NCBI GenBank assembly: GCA_030435675.1
Contig: CM059624.1
Location: 13,292,769-13,356,768, forward strand
Length of the DNA stretch: 64,000 nucleotides
Origin: Steinernema hermaphroditum
Taxonomy: Eukaryota > Nematoda > Chromadorea > Rhabditida > Steinernematidae
Direction of reading: 5' to 3'
Made by a program: the position numbers and the translations under genes. This document shows positions 1 to 10,440 of the stretch, piece after piece; positions within the stretch are counted from its first letter, which is position 1, and the number at the start of each line of letters is the position of its first letter. The notes beneath the pieces are model-generated. The model saw only the letters and a program-made list of their open reading frames with translations, ran no database searches and had not been told where the DNA came from.

Positions 1-278
1 CGAATACTACGTGCTGCACATGTGAGTGATGGCATGCTATGAGTGACTCTCCTCGACAGTGTACAAAAAAAAACTTCACCTTCACTGAAAGTTGATGCCC
101 AGGTGCTTAGACACCTCCGATACCAAAGCTGATTGATTCACTGACACTAATTCGTTCGACAATAATGGTATTTATTAATCAGCGCATATGATGTTGACGC
201 ATATTACAAGAGATCAACAAAATATGGGTACGATCAAGCGACAGAAAAGTAGCTGCAAATTGCTTAACCGTCTAAGAC
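1..278. other. No gene seen at left edge
   Basis: AT-rich flank downstream of the minus-strand protease-like gene. I see no exon, RNA gene or clear repeat here. It may contain the 3' UTR of that gene. Confidence 0.4.
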
Positions 279-914
279 TTAATACTTCAAAACACTGATA
301 CTCTCTTCCCTCATTTCTTGCTGGATCCTTCGGAGACTTCGAGAAAAAGGGCGATCGGAATGGCGGTTTTTGATGAAAACGGGTCCATCATTGGGGTAGC
401 ATGCCATCCTCTTTTCGTCATTTATCGGGGAGGGGAAACGGGAGCTAAACGGGAAAAAGCCATAGACGATCTTTTCGTGAATGTCGCTGAACGCGAACGG
501 TCCCATTCGGCGCGAATCCACGCCGTAGTGTCTCCGGTCGCCCATGAGGTAGAGATGACCGTCGGGCACGTAGTCATACTTTTCGGTGATGTCGTTGTAG
601 ATCCAGTCGCGGGGAAGCCCGACGACGCGAAGCATGTGGAACCAAGGGAAGTCGATTTTGGGGTCGAAATCACGTAGCGAAAGGACGATATCTCCGCGCT
701 CCACCGTGTCGCCCGAGTAGAAACGTTTGGTGATGTAGATGAGCGGGATCGATCCCTTCATCTCCTGCGGCCTCCACACTCCAATCCACCAAGGCATGTG
801 CAAGTAGAGCGCATATTCCACGCACACGAAGAGTGGGAAATACAGCCAGTACGCTGCCACCACTTTAAATATCCATAACTCATGAACGGCAAGATAAGCC
901 TCCATAAGGTCCAT
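279..914 (-). CDS. IMMP/signal-peptidase-I-like protein lacking the catalytic dyad
   Basis: Single-exon 211-aa protein. A hydrophobic segment at about residues 14-40 would be a membrane anchor. It is followed by S26-family (mitochondrial inner membrane peptidase / signal peptidase I) landmarks: ERGDIV, then RVVGLPRDWI, then VPDGHLYLMGD and DSRRMGPF, in the right order and spacing. Active members have the nucleophile Ser in a G-x-S-M-x-P stretch and the general-base Lys in an I-K-R-V stretch. Here the corresponding places read GVWRPQ and MLRVV, so both Ser and Lys seem to be missing. I infer a non-proteolytic relative or a decaying copy, though the frame is fully open. On minus, TTTTCAG ends one base before the ATG, which looks like a trans-splice acceptor and supports this start. 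A missing upstream exon carrying the Ser is possible but would not restore the Lys. Confidence 0.75.
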   Translation of the reverse strand: MDLMEAYLAVHELWIFKVVAAYWLYFPLFVCVEYALYLHMPWWIGVWRPQEMKGSIPLIYITKRFYSGDTVERGDIVLSLRDFDPKIDFPWFHMLRVVGLPRDWIYNDITEKYDYVPDGHLYLMGDRRHYGVDSRRMGPFAFSDIHEKIVYGFFPFSSRFPSPINDEKRMACYPNDGPVFIKNRHSDRPFSRSLRRIQQEMREESISVLKY

Positions 915-1812
915 TCTGAAAATGGATATCTGTTAGACATTTTGGATAGTTCGTGAACAACGAAAAGTGACTAAGGAACGTAAGAGTTCATCACAGCGGC
1001 CGCCAATCGGACATATGACCTTGTCGCTGGAGCATAGTCCATTCATGTATCAATCGATAATTACGAGGCCAATTCCACTGGTGGGCCGGCAGGTCGTCCC
1101 AATCAGCTATGCTTTTTCTATTGATCGAGAGCTGAGGCGTAGAATTGCCGTACGGTGAACTTAGCATTGAAATGTGTCTTTTTTTGAGCCGTATGATAGG
1201 CTTACGCACCTAGTTCATCGGGAAAGCCTGGTCAGATACGTCTGAACCAGTTCACTGGCACCACCCGTCTCTCAGCCCAATCCCAACAGGAACAGTGATA
1301 GCGAAACAAACAGGGGCCAGAGATCTGCATAATACTGAAGTTGCCTACGTAAAACAACTCATATCCAACCTCGACGTAGGAAACTTAGCTTTGATCTCTC
1401 TTTGACCGTATCACTGCGGATCCCTCATTTCATCGTTTTATCGCTGATCACAACGCCCGTGTATCCCCGACACCCGTCGTTGGTATGTGTTCTACACAGA
1501 GGTCCTCGTACCTGAAAATTTCGGGTACCATGAGCGAAAAGCCGTATGCGACAACCCTGGCCCCACGCTGAGGGCATCGGCTCAGCCGTGCGCCAGCCGA
1601 TCCGATCCGTCCGTACCTATCGCTAGTCCCACGTAGACGATTTTTTGCTTGCGAATAGATACAAATTTGCTTTGTTCAGCAAAACTGTGGCCCAATTGAA
1701 ATGCTCCGACTTGGGCCATAACTAGAAATCAGGTACGATTGTGTTTAGTAACAAGCAAAATTCCGAAATTTATGTTCATCCTAAGCAGAACAAGAGGATG
1801 CGCTTAAAACGC
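915..1812. other. Intergenic, nothing recognised
   Basis: About 0.9 kb between the two minus-strand genes. Short open frames at 967-1209 are on opposite strands, overlap one another and show no domain. I see no tRNA boxes or clear repeats. The right part should hold the GST 3' UTR. Confidence 0.4.
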
Positions 1813-2490
1813 TTAAAACGTCACATTTCTTGCCGCAACGTACTTCTTGATCTTCGGAAGACCGTACACATAGTCGGTGAATTTCTTGACCGCCAGGAAC
1901 TCATCAAGAAGATGAGGAGCAGAAATAGCATAGCGCCTGAACCAATCAGCGATCCCCAAATCAGCCCAGGTGAGGTGATTTCCGACGAGATTCTGGCCGT
2001 TAGTCGTGTGGAGGTGCTTCTCCAGGCGCTCGAGAAAGGGCTTGAGGGTAGTAACGACTTCGTCGGCGACTTCATTTCCTTGTCCGAAGACCATTTTCAT
2101 CGCTAGCCCTTTGGTCTCCAAAGCGAAGATCGTGTCTTCGATGAGATCGATGAAGGCGTCGGTCTGAGCCGCTTCCCAGTCGTCCTCTCCGAGCAGGCCT
2201 GAAAGTAGGATAGTTGGATAACATTGATATTCTGAAAGACCAATCAAAGTTAATTGCATACCCACTTTCTTGGCGAGGAACCTGGCGATGGCGATCGACT
2301 GTGGCAGCATTTTCCCGTCCATCTCCAAAACGGGCAGCTGATTATTTGGATAGTTCGCCTTCAGATTCGACCATTCAGCTCTTGAGATCGACACTTCCTC
2401 ATAGGGCAGCTCTCCGTAGACCAAAAGAAGACGGATAAGTTCGGCTCGGGCGCCGAGGTTCTCGAAATAGTGCAGCTTGTAGACGGTCAT
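1813..2490 (-). CDS. Sigma-class glutathione S-transferase
   Basis: Two exons, 2262-2490 and 1813-2198, separated by a 63-bp phase-1 intron (gtatgc...tttcag) that is itself open in frame, so a naive reading gives an inserted loop. The spliced protein is 204 aa, the usual length for nematode sigma GSTs. The N-terminal thioredoxin-like domain has Tyr8 in the LHYFENLG stretch (the expected GSH-activating Tyr), then NQLPVLEMDG with the cis-Pro, then QSIAIARFLA, which matches the conserved SNAIL/TRAIL region. The all-helical C-terminal domain contains NLVGNHLTWADLGIADW. It should conjugate glutathione to electrophiles in the cytosol; some sigma members act as prostaglandin D synthases. I start at the ATG at 2488-2490 because GSTs of this class begin a few residues before the first beta strand; the upstream in-frame ATG at 2514 would add eight atypical residues. 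Confidence 0.92.
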   Translation of the reverse strand: MTVYKLHYFENLGARAELIRLLLVYGELPYEEVSISRAEWSNLKANYPNNQLPVLEMDGKMLPQSIAIARFLAKKVGMQLTLIGLSEYQCYPTILLSGLLGEDDWEAAQTDAFIDLIEDTIFALETKGLAMKMVFGQGNEVADEVVTTLKPFLERLEKHLHTTNGQNLVGNHLTWADLGIADWFRRYAISAPHLLDEFLAVKKFTDYVYGLPKIKKYVAARNVTF

Positions 2491-2995
2491 GGCGGAGCGT
2501 TCGGAAAGGGTCAAGTGGAGAGAGTACTCGCACCGGGGGCGCTATTGCCAGGGGCAATCGATTGGGTTGTTAACGCGGAAGCGATGGAAATTGTGGCGAG
2601 GGCACAAAGTGCAAAGTGCGAGCCTTCTAGCCACGAATCGCATTGACAATGCGAGCCGACAAAAATTCCTATTACACATAACGATAGATCTGTCATGTAA
2701 CTGTTGATTGTTGCAGGGACATTCTCGAAAATTTAGGGATGGAATGTCATCGGAATCACGGAAGTCCTCAAGTTGGATCGGAAAATACTGTGCGGGACAT
2801 GCGCAAACGCGCGATTTTGAATTGCGTTTTTAAAAATAACTCTATGGATTGCCGGTACAATACTATTCCATCGGTGGTGCGAAGATTGAGCCGCGGAATA
2901 TCGAGCCGCAAGACGGCTCTTTATCATAGTAGCAAGAATTTCTGTAAACTAAAGTTGGTGGACGACCTAAGCGTCTGTTATATTAGCATTGAGGT

Positions 2996-3051
2996 TTGGC
3001 TTAGGCTCATGCCTATTTATTTAAAGCGAGCCCTGTAGTTTTGATAGCTTT
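2996..3051 (+). repeat. Short dispersed repeat, copy 1 (palindromic TAGGCTCATGCCTA)
   Basis: About 56 bp nearly identical to 4236-4291. It contains the imperfect palindrome TAGGCTCATGCCTA, one TTAGGC (the nematode telomere unit) and a shared tail ending near a TGATA(G/A)CTTT sequence. Confidence 0.7.
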
Positions 3052-3577
3052 TATAAGAAATATGAAATATACTATAAGAAATTAAACCTATCGGTGCAAA
3101 AATATCTTTTCTTGTTTGTTTGATCGATCTGGAGGATGGAAGTGATCTTTTTGAGCGAAATGAACTTCCTTGGCCTGCCAGATCGAGGTACTATATCGAG
3201 GTCCTGATCGAGGTGAATACTTTTCTGTAATCCACCGCTCAATTTTTCGCTGCTTGGTCTTTACACAACCAATTCCATCCAGCTCTGTATCATTTTTGCC
3301 GAAAGCAGTTCCAGAACGGTGTTCTTGGATGGGTCCCGATTCCGACATTTCTGTTTTGTCCCCCAACTAGGCGCACTATTGTATTATTGTTCATCGCTAT
3401 TATCAAAGGTCAGTGTTGTTGTCGTAATTATCGATTATAGAGTGAAGGAATGATGGGATTTTGTAAACGCAACTTGTGTCATTTTTTGACTTTAATATGA
3501 CAGCTCCAGCTTTCATTTCACGATTCTTCAGTCAATTGCAAAAAGCAGAGCAACAAAGCCTCGGACGATTAAGCTGC

Positions 3578-4140
3578 GTGACTGTCTGCGAGTTTACGAG
3601 TTTACGAGTTTATTTCTCGTATCTAAGGCTTACGCCTTGCGAGACGTCATATATATGCACAAGAAACACATTGTCACTCCGTAGTCGTCGGTCTTCTGGC
3701 TTCGGCGCAGGGCACAGCATCAGAGTAGAAGGCGACGATCCCATCAGTGTGCGCGGGCATCAGAGAGGCGAAAAGTTGACCCCGGAGACGGTGGAACACA
3801 GCAAGCCCATCTTCAGCTCGGGTGGCAGCGCGGACGTCGGAGTTGAGAAGCTTCTTCGGCGGCTTCCGCGGGCAGCACGGGCGAAGAACGGCATCTGGGC
3901 GAAACGCGTAGGTGGAGCACAACGGGCAAACCGGGAACCATCAAGGCAGCTGGCGGCACAGACTTCGGAGTTGTAACGCTTCTTCGGCTTCTCTGGCGGC
4001 GCGGGTGGAGTCGGGCGGCAGTGACTGGCTTCTTGGCAAGACGTTGGAACTACGGCTCCCTGGTGTTCCAGGCCTTCTGGGAGCCGGGGCGATCACTATG
4101 CAACCAACAATGACGGCCGAAAACGACCGCTCACTCAACT
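3578..4140 (+). repeat. MITE-like dispersed repeat family R1, best copy
   Basis: One end holds an imperfect hairpin around TTTACGAGTTTATTTCTCGTA followed by AAGGCTTACGCCTTGCGA. The other end carries a block about GGAACTACGGCTCCCTGG and finishes near ACCGCTCACTCAACT. Recognisable pieces of the same family lie at 5520-5890, 43768-44040, 44268-44350, 44715-44860, 49340-49400, 50110-50185, 53775-54260 and 56840-56990, in both orientations. The GC-rich interior produces overlapping open frames on both strands that I treat as spurious. I see no transposase, so it would be non-autonomous. Confidence 0.65.
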
Positions 4141-4235
4141 GTGTAATAGTAGTAATAATGTCTGGAAACTAAAGTAGGGATTTAGGGTGCATTTAGGCTT
4201 GTATTCATTTCTTGGAACGGACCTAACATCCAGGC

Positions 4236-4291
4236 TTGGCTTAGGCTCATGCCTACGGATTTAAATCGAGCTCTGTAGTCATGATAACTTT
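4236..4291 (+). repeat. Short dispersed repeat, copy 2 (palindromic TAGGCTCATGCCTA)
   Basis: Partner of 2996-3051, same orientation, 1,240 bp apart, with scattered substitutions. Confidence 0.7.
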
Positions 4292-4481
4292 CTTCTTTCT
4301 TTCTTTAGCGTTCCCGCTATTTTTACCCTAATCACGATAGTCAAGCAAACGTCTTGCAAGAAAATCGGGCCTCGCTCGATCTTTACACCCTCTTACCGCG
4401 ATATGCATATAGTGACAAACGATAGATCAACTGTATTGGCGCAAATCACGCAGAAATAACCGATCTTCATATCACATCTCA

Positions 4482-4747
4482 TCAGCTATAGTACACCTCC
4501 TTCTTACAACAAAGACAGTAGATCGAGATGAGCGCTTTCATTGCCAGTCGAGGGTGACTTTTCGGGCATTCTTCTGAAATTATCTCTTCTGCACTTCACA
4601 CTCGCTGCGCAATGACTTACCGTAGCACGGCGTAGGGAAGCACTGTACCGCCTCGGGCATTCCGATGCTTTCCAGCTCGTAGAAGGGCAGGGAAGTGACG
4701 AATGCGAGCGAAAGGATGGCGAGAAGAAAGACCCGAGTTGGCACCAT
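4482..4747 (-). CDS. Six-cysteine secreted peptide A
   Basis: Two exons, 4621-4747 and 4482-4573, split by a 47-bp phase-1 intron (gtaagt...tttcag). The precursor is 72 aa. It starts with a signal peptide (hydrophobic VFLLAILSLAFVTS, residues 6-19), then a short acidic stretch, then a cysteine module with Cys at 36, 41, 45, 62, 64 and 65: spacing C-x4-C-x3-C-x16-C-x-C-C. The conserved core reads QCFPTPCYEECP, HP, ALIS and CLCCKK. A paralogue with identical spacing and intron lies at 10184-10440 on the opposite strand. I do not recognise the family. Six cysteines would allow three disulfides in an extracellular mini-protein. An in-frame ATG 60 bp upstream would bury the signal peptide, so I prefer the inner start. 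Confidence 0.78.
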
Positions 4748-5519
4748 GTTCGAGAATAGCGTGAGGGGAGAAGCCGGCGGAAAGGACGACCGAATGGAAA
4801 ATGGCATTTTCGTCTGCCAATTGGTGCGTGTATAACACTAAATTTTCGAGGTTAGGTTTTGGGAACTCGTTACGTAGCAAGTTCACGAGTTGAGTACATC
4901 CTAATTATGGGTACGTCTTCTTGGCGAAAACAGATCATGTAAAAGGATGAAAAATCAGCAAGAACTTAAGCTTAAGAAATCGGAAAAGGGCCGAGTCGAG
5001 CATGTTCCTAGGATGTGTGCGCGACATGTTCATAATGTATAATTCCGAAAAGTGAACGGGAGTCTAAAAACCAATCTAAATCGATGCAGCTCTACCATTG
5101 CCAGGAGTATGCTGGCAACCTACAAAACTGAAAACGAGCATAACAATCATTTTCAGAGCATGCTTGCGGCCTTCTTTCGTTGACTTCGTCTGTATCGCAC
5201 ATCGTATTTATAGTCATACAATAAAATGTCAATTATATAGGTTAAGCTCCCCAAGAGAAGTTTGTTTTTGCGTTCTGACAAAAGTGTGGCGATAACAGAG
5301 TCAAAAAGAGAAATAAAGACTTACAGTAACCGCTCGTTTTGCTGATGATTTCTATGAGTGGCTTCGAAGTTTATGCTCACTTTGCCTACGTCCTGGACCT
5401 AGAATTAGCTCCGGTTTAAGCTTTTAGATATGCAAGGTTCCGGCCAAACGAACCGAGCTAGGTATTCATTTTGGCGCATAGTTTAACATGCTTCGCTAAG
5501 GCTCATTTCAGTTGCTCTT

Positions 5520-5890
5520 GGATTAATAGCTTTCACATCTTCACATATCTCATAATGCACAACAAACAACCGTTGATCGCCGTAGTCACTGCTTCTTTGC
5601 CTTCTTCAAATGCAGCAGATGATGGCTGTCCCATTAGTGTGTGCGGGCTTCGAGGCGGTCAAAAAACTCTATCTGAAAGCAGCGCGATGGCGGAGCTCAG
5701 CGGCTAAAGTGGAATCCCATCTTTGTTAATGGAAAGTTGACTTCGAAGTTGGAGTGCTTCTTCAGCTTGCGAGGTGCCCGTAGTCGGGCTTTTCTGACGA
5801 TCTTCTTGGAACTAACCACGACGGATTAGAACAGGGCGATCATTGCGCCATTAACAATGGACGAGAAAGATCGCTCACTAAACTTATCCA
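5520..5890 (+). repeat. Diverged R1 repeat copy
   Basis: Shares the order of landmarks with 3578-4140: a CATATCTC..ATGCACAA block, CCCATTAGTGTGTGCGGGC, AAGTTGACTTCGAAGTTGG, and an end near GATCGCTCACTAAACTTAT. It carries many substitutions and gaps. Confidence 0.5.
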
Positions 5891-6768
5891 AGTGAACCTC
5901 AGAGATAGCGAGTGATCGCTGTGGACGCAAATAAAAGAGTCTACACCTTTTAGTGTTCCCGAAAATGACTTATCACAATATCTTATTAGACTCAACACAA
6001 ATTATCACGGTCCAAAAAAATTCCCACGCTTTGTAAGAAGGTTCACAGTTTCAGTGTTGGTTTATGACAAGCTGTGAACCGCCGAGCAATCACACAACCC
6101 ACTAGTCCCAGTTTTCACTCTTCCCTTCATTCTAGAGAGTTTCCCCCTCACATCCCTCTCGATCACGACCGCTTCAAAGAAAAGATAGTTGAACAGAGAT
6201 ATCGAAATCTGTATTTCCACATAACATTTATAGTTCCCCCTTTGAAATGACAAACACGTGCGTTCGGCTCCCCAGCGAGACTTGTTTTCACTTCAACATG
6301 CGTAATTGTCCATATTTTAAGCGTATTGAAATCATTGTTTTTGGTTTTCATTGCGTCTGGATTGGAGAAATGCTACCTTTGATGTAATTGTGTATTACCA
6401 AACGACAAAAACATTACACTTCCACATGAGACATCGTACGGCCTTTAGATGACTCCGCAGAAAATGAAAATACTCAGGGTGAACCTCACGCCTACATATT
6501 GGACTATGGAATTTCGTGGAATATACTATGAGCGCACGAGTAAATTGATTGCATTTTTTTACATTTGTTCAGCGCATAATCAAGAAGGAGAACGCCGTTC
6601 ATTTGGGCGAAAGAGCTATCAATTATGTAAACTGAAAAGGTCTTTTCGCCGCAAATATGCTCAGACATGGAAACCTAAATGAGCTAAAGGTGATCCCCGA
6701 AATGGACGTAGTTCTTCAACTGAAAATGACTCACATGTTTTAAGTTTGAGTACATATGAGTGCATATG

Positions 6769-6868
6769 CAGTGGCGGACATATAAATAAGTAGACCCCAG
6801 TGCAAAAACAGTATCAACTTACCCCAAATTTTTCAACGTTCTTTTCAACGTTCAACGTTTTCAACGCC
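6769..6868 (+). mobile_element. Tc1-type element end fragment
   Basis: Begins CAGTGGCGGACATATAAATA, the same terminus as the Tc1-type element at 23766-28568. It runs on through a CCCCAAATTTTTCAACGTT block and then joins repeat block A. Only the outer part of the inverted repeat is present. Confidence 0.65.
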
Positions 6869-7310
6869 ATTTCCGGAGTTTTGCCGATTCCCATATGCTT
6901 CGGAAATTGCGCCGCCACCGCCAGGGATGAGCCGGCTGCAAGAGACACTAACTGCTCTGATGACTTACCTTTTAAAAAGGTTTGAAAATTTAATTGCAAA
7001 ATTGCAACAAAATGCATAACTTCTCTTTGAAGTTCGAAATTTTAAGAAATGGTTAATTCAGAATCTCAGTACCTAAAACGATATTTACGTGGAATGGACG
7101 TTAGTGGCATATTTAGATATTTATGTATTATTCATATACAAACGACGTTCTATTCTGAAGCTATCAAAAATTGATAGTATAAAACGTGTGAATCTCTAAC
7201 ACGTTTACGTTTAGGAATTCCTTTCAATGACTACTACGATCAGGTAGCATAGAGCACTGTATATATAATTGCTTAAGTTGTTAATTAAATATAGCGGTAT
7301 TTTATATAGA
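6869..7310 (+). repeat. Repeat block A, copy 1
   Basis: About 440 bp nearly identical to 7671-8262, starting CCATTTCCGGAGTTTTGCCG and ending in AT-rich DNA (AATTAAATATAGCGG). Sequence similar to its GC-rich start (GCCGATTCCCA..CGCCAGGGATGA..GCCG) recurs near 54105-54190 in the R1 family, so the two repeat families may be related. Confidence 0.75.
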
Positions 7311-7316
7311 TATATA

Positions 7317-7532
7317 CAGTGGCGAACATACAAATAAGTACACGCCAGTGCAAAAACAATATCAACTTACCCCAAATTTTTCAACGTTCTTAAACATCGA
7401 TGACTATTATTAGATGTAGAATTTAACGGGATATAAGGTGATGTAGTTTGTTTTCCACGAGGGACCAACAGTGCCGCCTTTAAAGGTAAAACGTTCGGAC
7501 GACTCAATTTTGGCGACGACATACACCTCCAG
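7317..7532 (+). mobile_element. Diverged Tc1-type inverted-repeat fragment
   Basis: Begins CAGTGGCGAACATACAAATA after a TA and follows the 224-bp inverted repeat of the element at 23766-28568 over most of its length, including the inner ACGACATA direct-repeat block. No transposase and no matching right end are visible nearby. Confidence 0.65.
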
Positions 7533-7670
7533 ATCTCAGCAAAGCACTGTATTCTTTGCAATGTTATGGGCATCACCTACGGTATATGCCTATTCATCCA
7601 GACCACCGACTTCCAGACCAAGAATCTAAGCCGCTGCGCCCTGAACGCCGGCGAAGACGATGTTTCGTCG

Positions 7671-8262
7671 CCATTTCCGGAGTTTTGCCGATTCCCATAT
7701 GCTTCGGAAATTGCGCCGCCACCGCCAGGGATGAGCCGGCTGCAAGAGACACTAACTGCTCGGATGACTTACCTTTTAAAAGGGTTTGAAAATTTAATTG
7801 CAAAATTGCAACAAAACGCATAACTTCTCTTTGAAGTTTGACATTTTAAGAAATGGTTAAATTCAGAATCTCAATGCCTAAAACGATATTTACGTGGAAT
7901 GGACGTTAGTGGCATATTTAGATATTTATGTATTATTCATACACAAATGACGTTCCAAAAGCTATCAAGAATTAATAACATAAAACGTGTGAATATCGAA
8001 TAACGTAATGCAAAATTGGAAAAATACTTGACTAAAAAAAGTTTTGTGAAAAGTTTATATTTAGATATTTATGTATTATTCATATACAAATGACGTTCTA
8101 TTCTGAAGCTATCAAAAATTGATAGTATAAAACGTGTGAATCTCTAACACGTTTACGTTTATGAATTCCTTTTGATGACTACTACGATCAGGAGCATATA
8201 GCACTGTATATATAATTGCTTAAGTTGTTAATTAAATATAGCGGTATTTTATATAGATATCG
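7671..8262 (+). repeat. Repeat block A, copy 2
   Basis: Second copy of block A. It is interrupted around 7985-8060 by about 80 bp absent from copy 1, part of which repeats the TTTAGATATTTATGTATTA segment, suggesting an internal partial duplication. Confidence 0.7.
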
Positions 8263-9565
8263 ATGTCATCAAATACAATTGAAACCGGTGTCATGAGTTA
8301 ACCCCACGCTTAGAAGCATCAAAAGATCAATCTTAATAATGGCAATAATTGTCGGTAATAACGGCTAGAAATGACGGGAGATTATGGGCAGGTGAAAGGA
8401 TGGGCATAGACCAGGGAAGAGATGGGTCGTGGAGCGCGGCAGGGAAGGGGATAGACCGGAGAAGAGCTCAGCTATGGATCGGGGGGATGGAATAGAAAAG
8501 GATAAACTATCGATCGGATTTTAGGCGTGACAGCATCTCTGACGCACCCTGCATCTTCAACTATTGATAGTTAAAGACTGCGATCAGACAACATTACTAT
8601 ACAAAGCGATGTATTATTTAACCTGCTAATCCAATAGAGTTTACATCTGAATGTATTACGTCACATTTTATACGATTACAATCCGAGTCATCTGAATCAT
8701 CCACGATGCCTAAAAACACCACAAGATCAGTTGTAAAAATCCACCGATGTGATCTTGTGATCCGTGCTACCTATCAACCGTAACAATACAGCGATTAATT
8801 TTGATAAATGGTTTCTGGATTTCCAGATTGATAGCCGACAGGATACGTCCAGTTTGTGAGTTCGTAAACCATCCGGGAAGTTGCGTTTACTTCACAACAA
8901 GAACATCCATGGGAACCGTTTCATGTTAATCTAAAGGTTATCACGAATATTCAAATTCATGGAATGAAACTTTCCACATTGACGTCGAACAAAACGTCGG
9001 TGAAGTCAGATTTGACCGAGCGTGAGGACTGTTACCCTTGCCCGGAACCAAAAGTCAGACTCCTACTACGATGTTTCCGGCGCAAGACGATTGACGTAGG
9101 TGAGTGCATGTGCTTCTCTCGCCCACGATTGAGAGAGAAAAGGCTTGTACATTATGTACACTTTCTCATCAACATCTCAAAATACTCGTTTCGGAAGTTG
9201 GCCTAGTTTTATTAGGGTTGCAAGGTGTTCACGCCACGGGATAACAGATTAGGATCCGAGTACCAGATGTACTTTAGATGTATAATGAGTCTTGTATAAA
9301 TTTTTCTGGCTCATTCTTGGGCGATCAATCCAAAGCTAATGGTCTACACTCATCTAGGGCTATCCTCTGGCTCCGGCCTCCTTCCGGTCAGCGCGTAGCT
9401 GCTTTGACCCCGTGTAGGTGGTGCTTTCAACCCCAAGTGATCAAATTGGAGTTCACCACTTGGGGGTTTGCTCCCTTGTTAGTTCGATTGCGCACTTTCT
9501 TTCTCCGTTATAGCCGATCAGTATATATCGAAACTCACATAAAAAATCCGTTATCATCATTAACG

Positions 9566-9780
9566 ATGACCGAATTGGTCTCCAAGGAGGACGCCCTTCC
9601 CGACGATGCGATTCGTACCATCAGGATTTACGAGGAGTAGGAACCTCGTTCGGAAGAGGACCGACAGATTCGCCTTCAGAAAGCTGTGATGTGGAATGTC
9701 CTAATGCCCGACTTTGCCGAATGATACAGAGCTCCTCGGTAAGCTGGAGCCTCGGCCGAAGCTGGTGGACTTTCAAGCCA
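9566..9780 (+). pseudogene. Possible decayed coding fragment
   Basis: From an ATG at 9566 the frame reads a charged, protein-like sequence (SKEDALPDDAIRTIRIYEE, then RSEEDRQIRLQKAVMWNVL) broken by TAG at 9638 and TGA near 9720. Codon bias looks coding. The EEDRQIRLQ part faintly recalls the small ubiquinol-cytochrome c reductase subunit (UQCRB) family, but the match is too weak to name. It may be a processed fragment or chance. Confidence 0.3.
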
Positions 9781-10183
9781 TTCACTTGTTATCCTCAATA
9801 AAAACCCGCTCTCCTAAGATCCATGCAAAAACCCGCATTACTCTCATCGTTTCCACGCACTCCTTCGCCACAAAATGACGCTTTATGTATGCGTCCAAAA
9901 CAAGCGAGGTGTACAAACCAGACGCAAATGTCCCTTCCTCTTGAGTACTCTCAAACCCGCACTGACTCGTGTCTAGCCGTCTACTTATGAAACAAACACC
10001 CATACTTCAAAAAATACTCTATCAGCTCCACTTCACGTTAATTGAGTTCCTCTTCAATTACTAAAAATAAAATTTTACGCTCAGCGCCTCTCTCCTCCCC
10101 AGTCCCCGCCCCTCCCTCGTCATATCGCCCATGAGCTGCTTCAAAGCACTTCGGTCCTTTTCGGAACCCTCACGTCGCTCGAA

Positions 10184-10440
10184 ATGCTCCGGTCATTGAT
10201 CGCCCTCTTTGTTTTCGCCCTCGTCATTGGAACTTCCACGAGTTCCGTCCTGAGAGTACCGCTGGCGGCGTTGGTGGACGTGAAGGATAGCAAGTGTTTT
10301 CCGGCGGCTTGTTATGGTACATAATTGTGATGAGTTGGATTCCTCAGCATTCATATGTTTCAGGAGAGTGTCCCGATACTCATCCTTTCCTACAGATCAG
10401 AGCTCTCATAAGCCTACACTGCGAGTGTTGCAAGGACTAG
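10184..10440 (+). CDS. Six-cysteine secreted peptide B
   Basis: Two exons, 10184-10316 and 10364-10440, with a 47-bp phase-1 intron (gtacat...tttcag). The precursor is 69 aa with a signal peptide (LIALFVFALVIGTSTSS, residues 5-21), a spacer, and cysteines at 38, 43, 47, 64, 66 and 67, again C-x4-C-x3-C-x16-C-x-C-C. Shared with peptide A: CFP..CY.ECP, HP, ALIS, C.CCK. The intron interrupts the same codon position, just after the Tyr of CY. Without the splice the frame stops three bases after the donor, so the gene is easily missed. Function unknown; a secreted signalling or defence peptide is a guess. Confidence 0.78.

Larger units (their letters stand above)
2515..4481. other. Repeat-bearing intergenic DNA
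   Basis: No gene recognised. It contains two copies of a short TTAGGC-containing repeat and one good copy of a dispersed MITE-like family, listed separately. Confidence 0.5.
4748..10183. other. Repeat-rich interval between the two peptide genes
   Basis: No intact gene recognised apart from a possible decayed fragment at 9566-9780. It holds a diverged R1 copy, Tc1-end fragments and a duplicated repeat block listed separately. The stretch 8263-9565 shows nothing I can name apart from a small GC-rich hairpin (CCCCAAGTG at 9431 with CACTTGGGG ending at 9465). Confidence 0.45.

Noticed and set aside
3476..4172. Overlapping long frames on both strands
   Set aside because: They coincide with the GC-rich R1 repeat, and other copies do not keep the frames.
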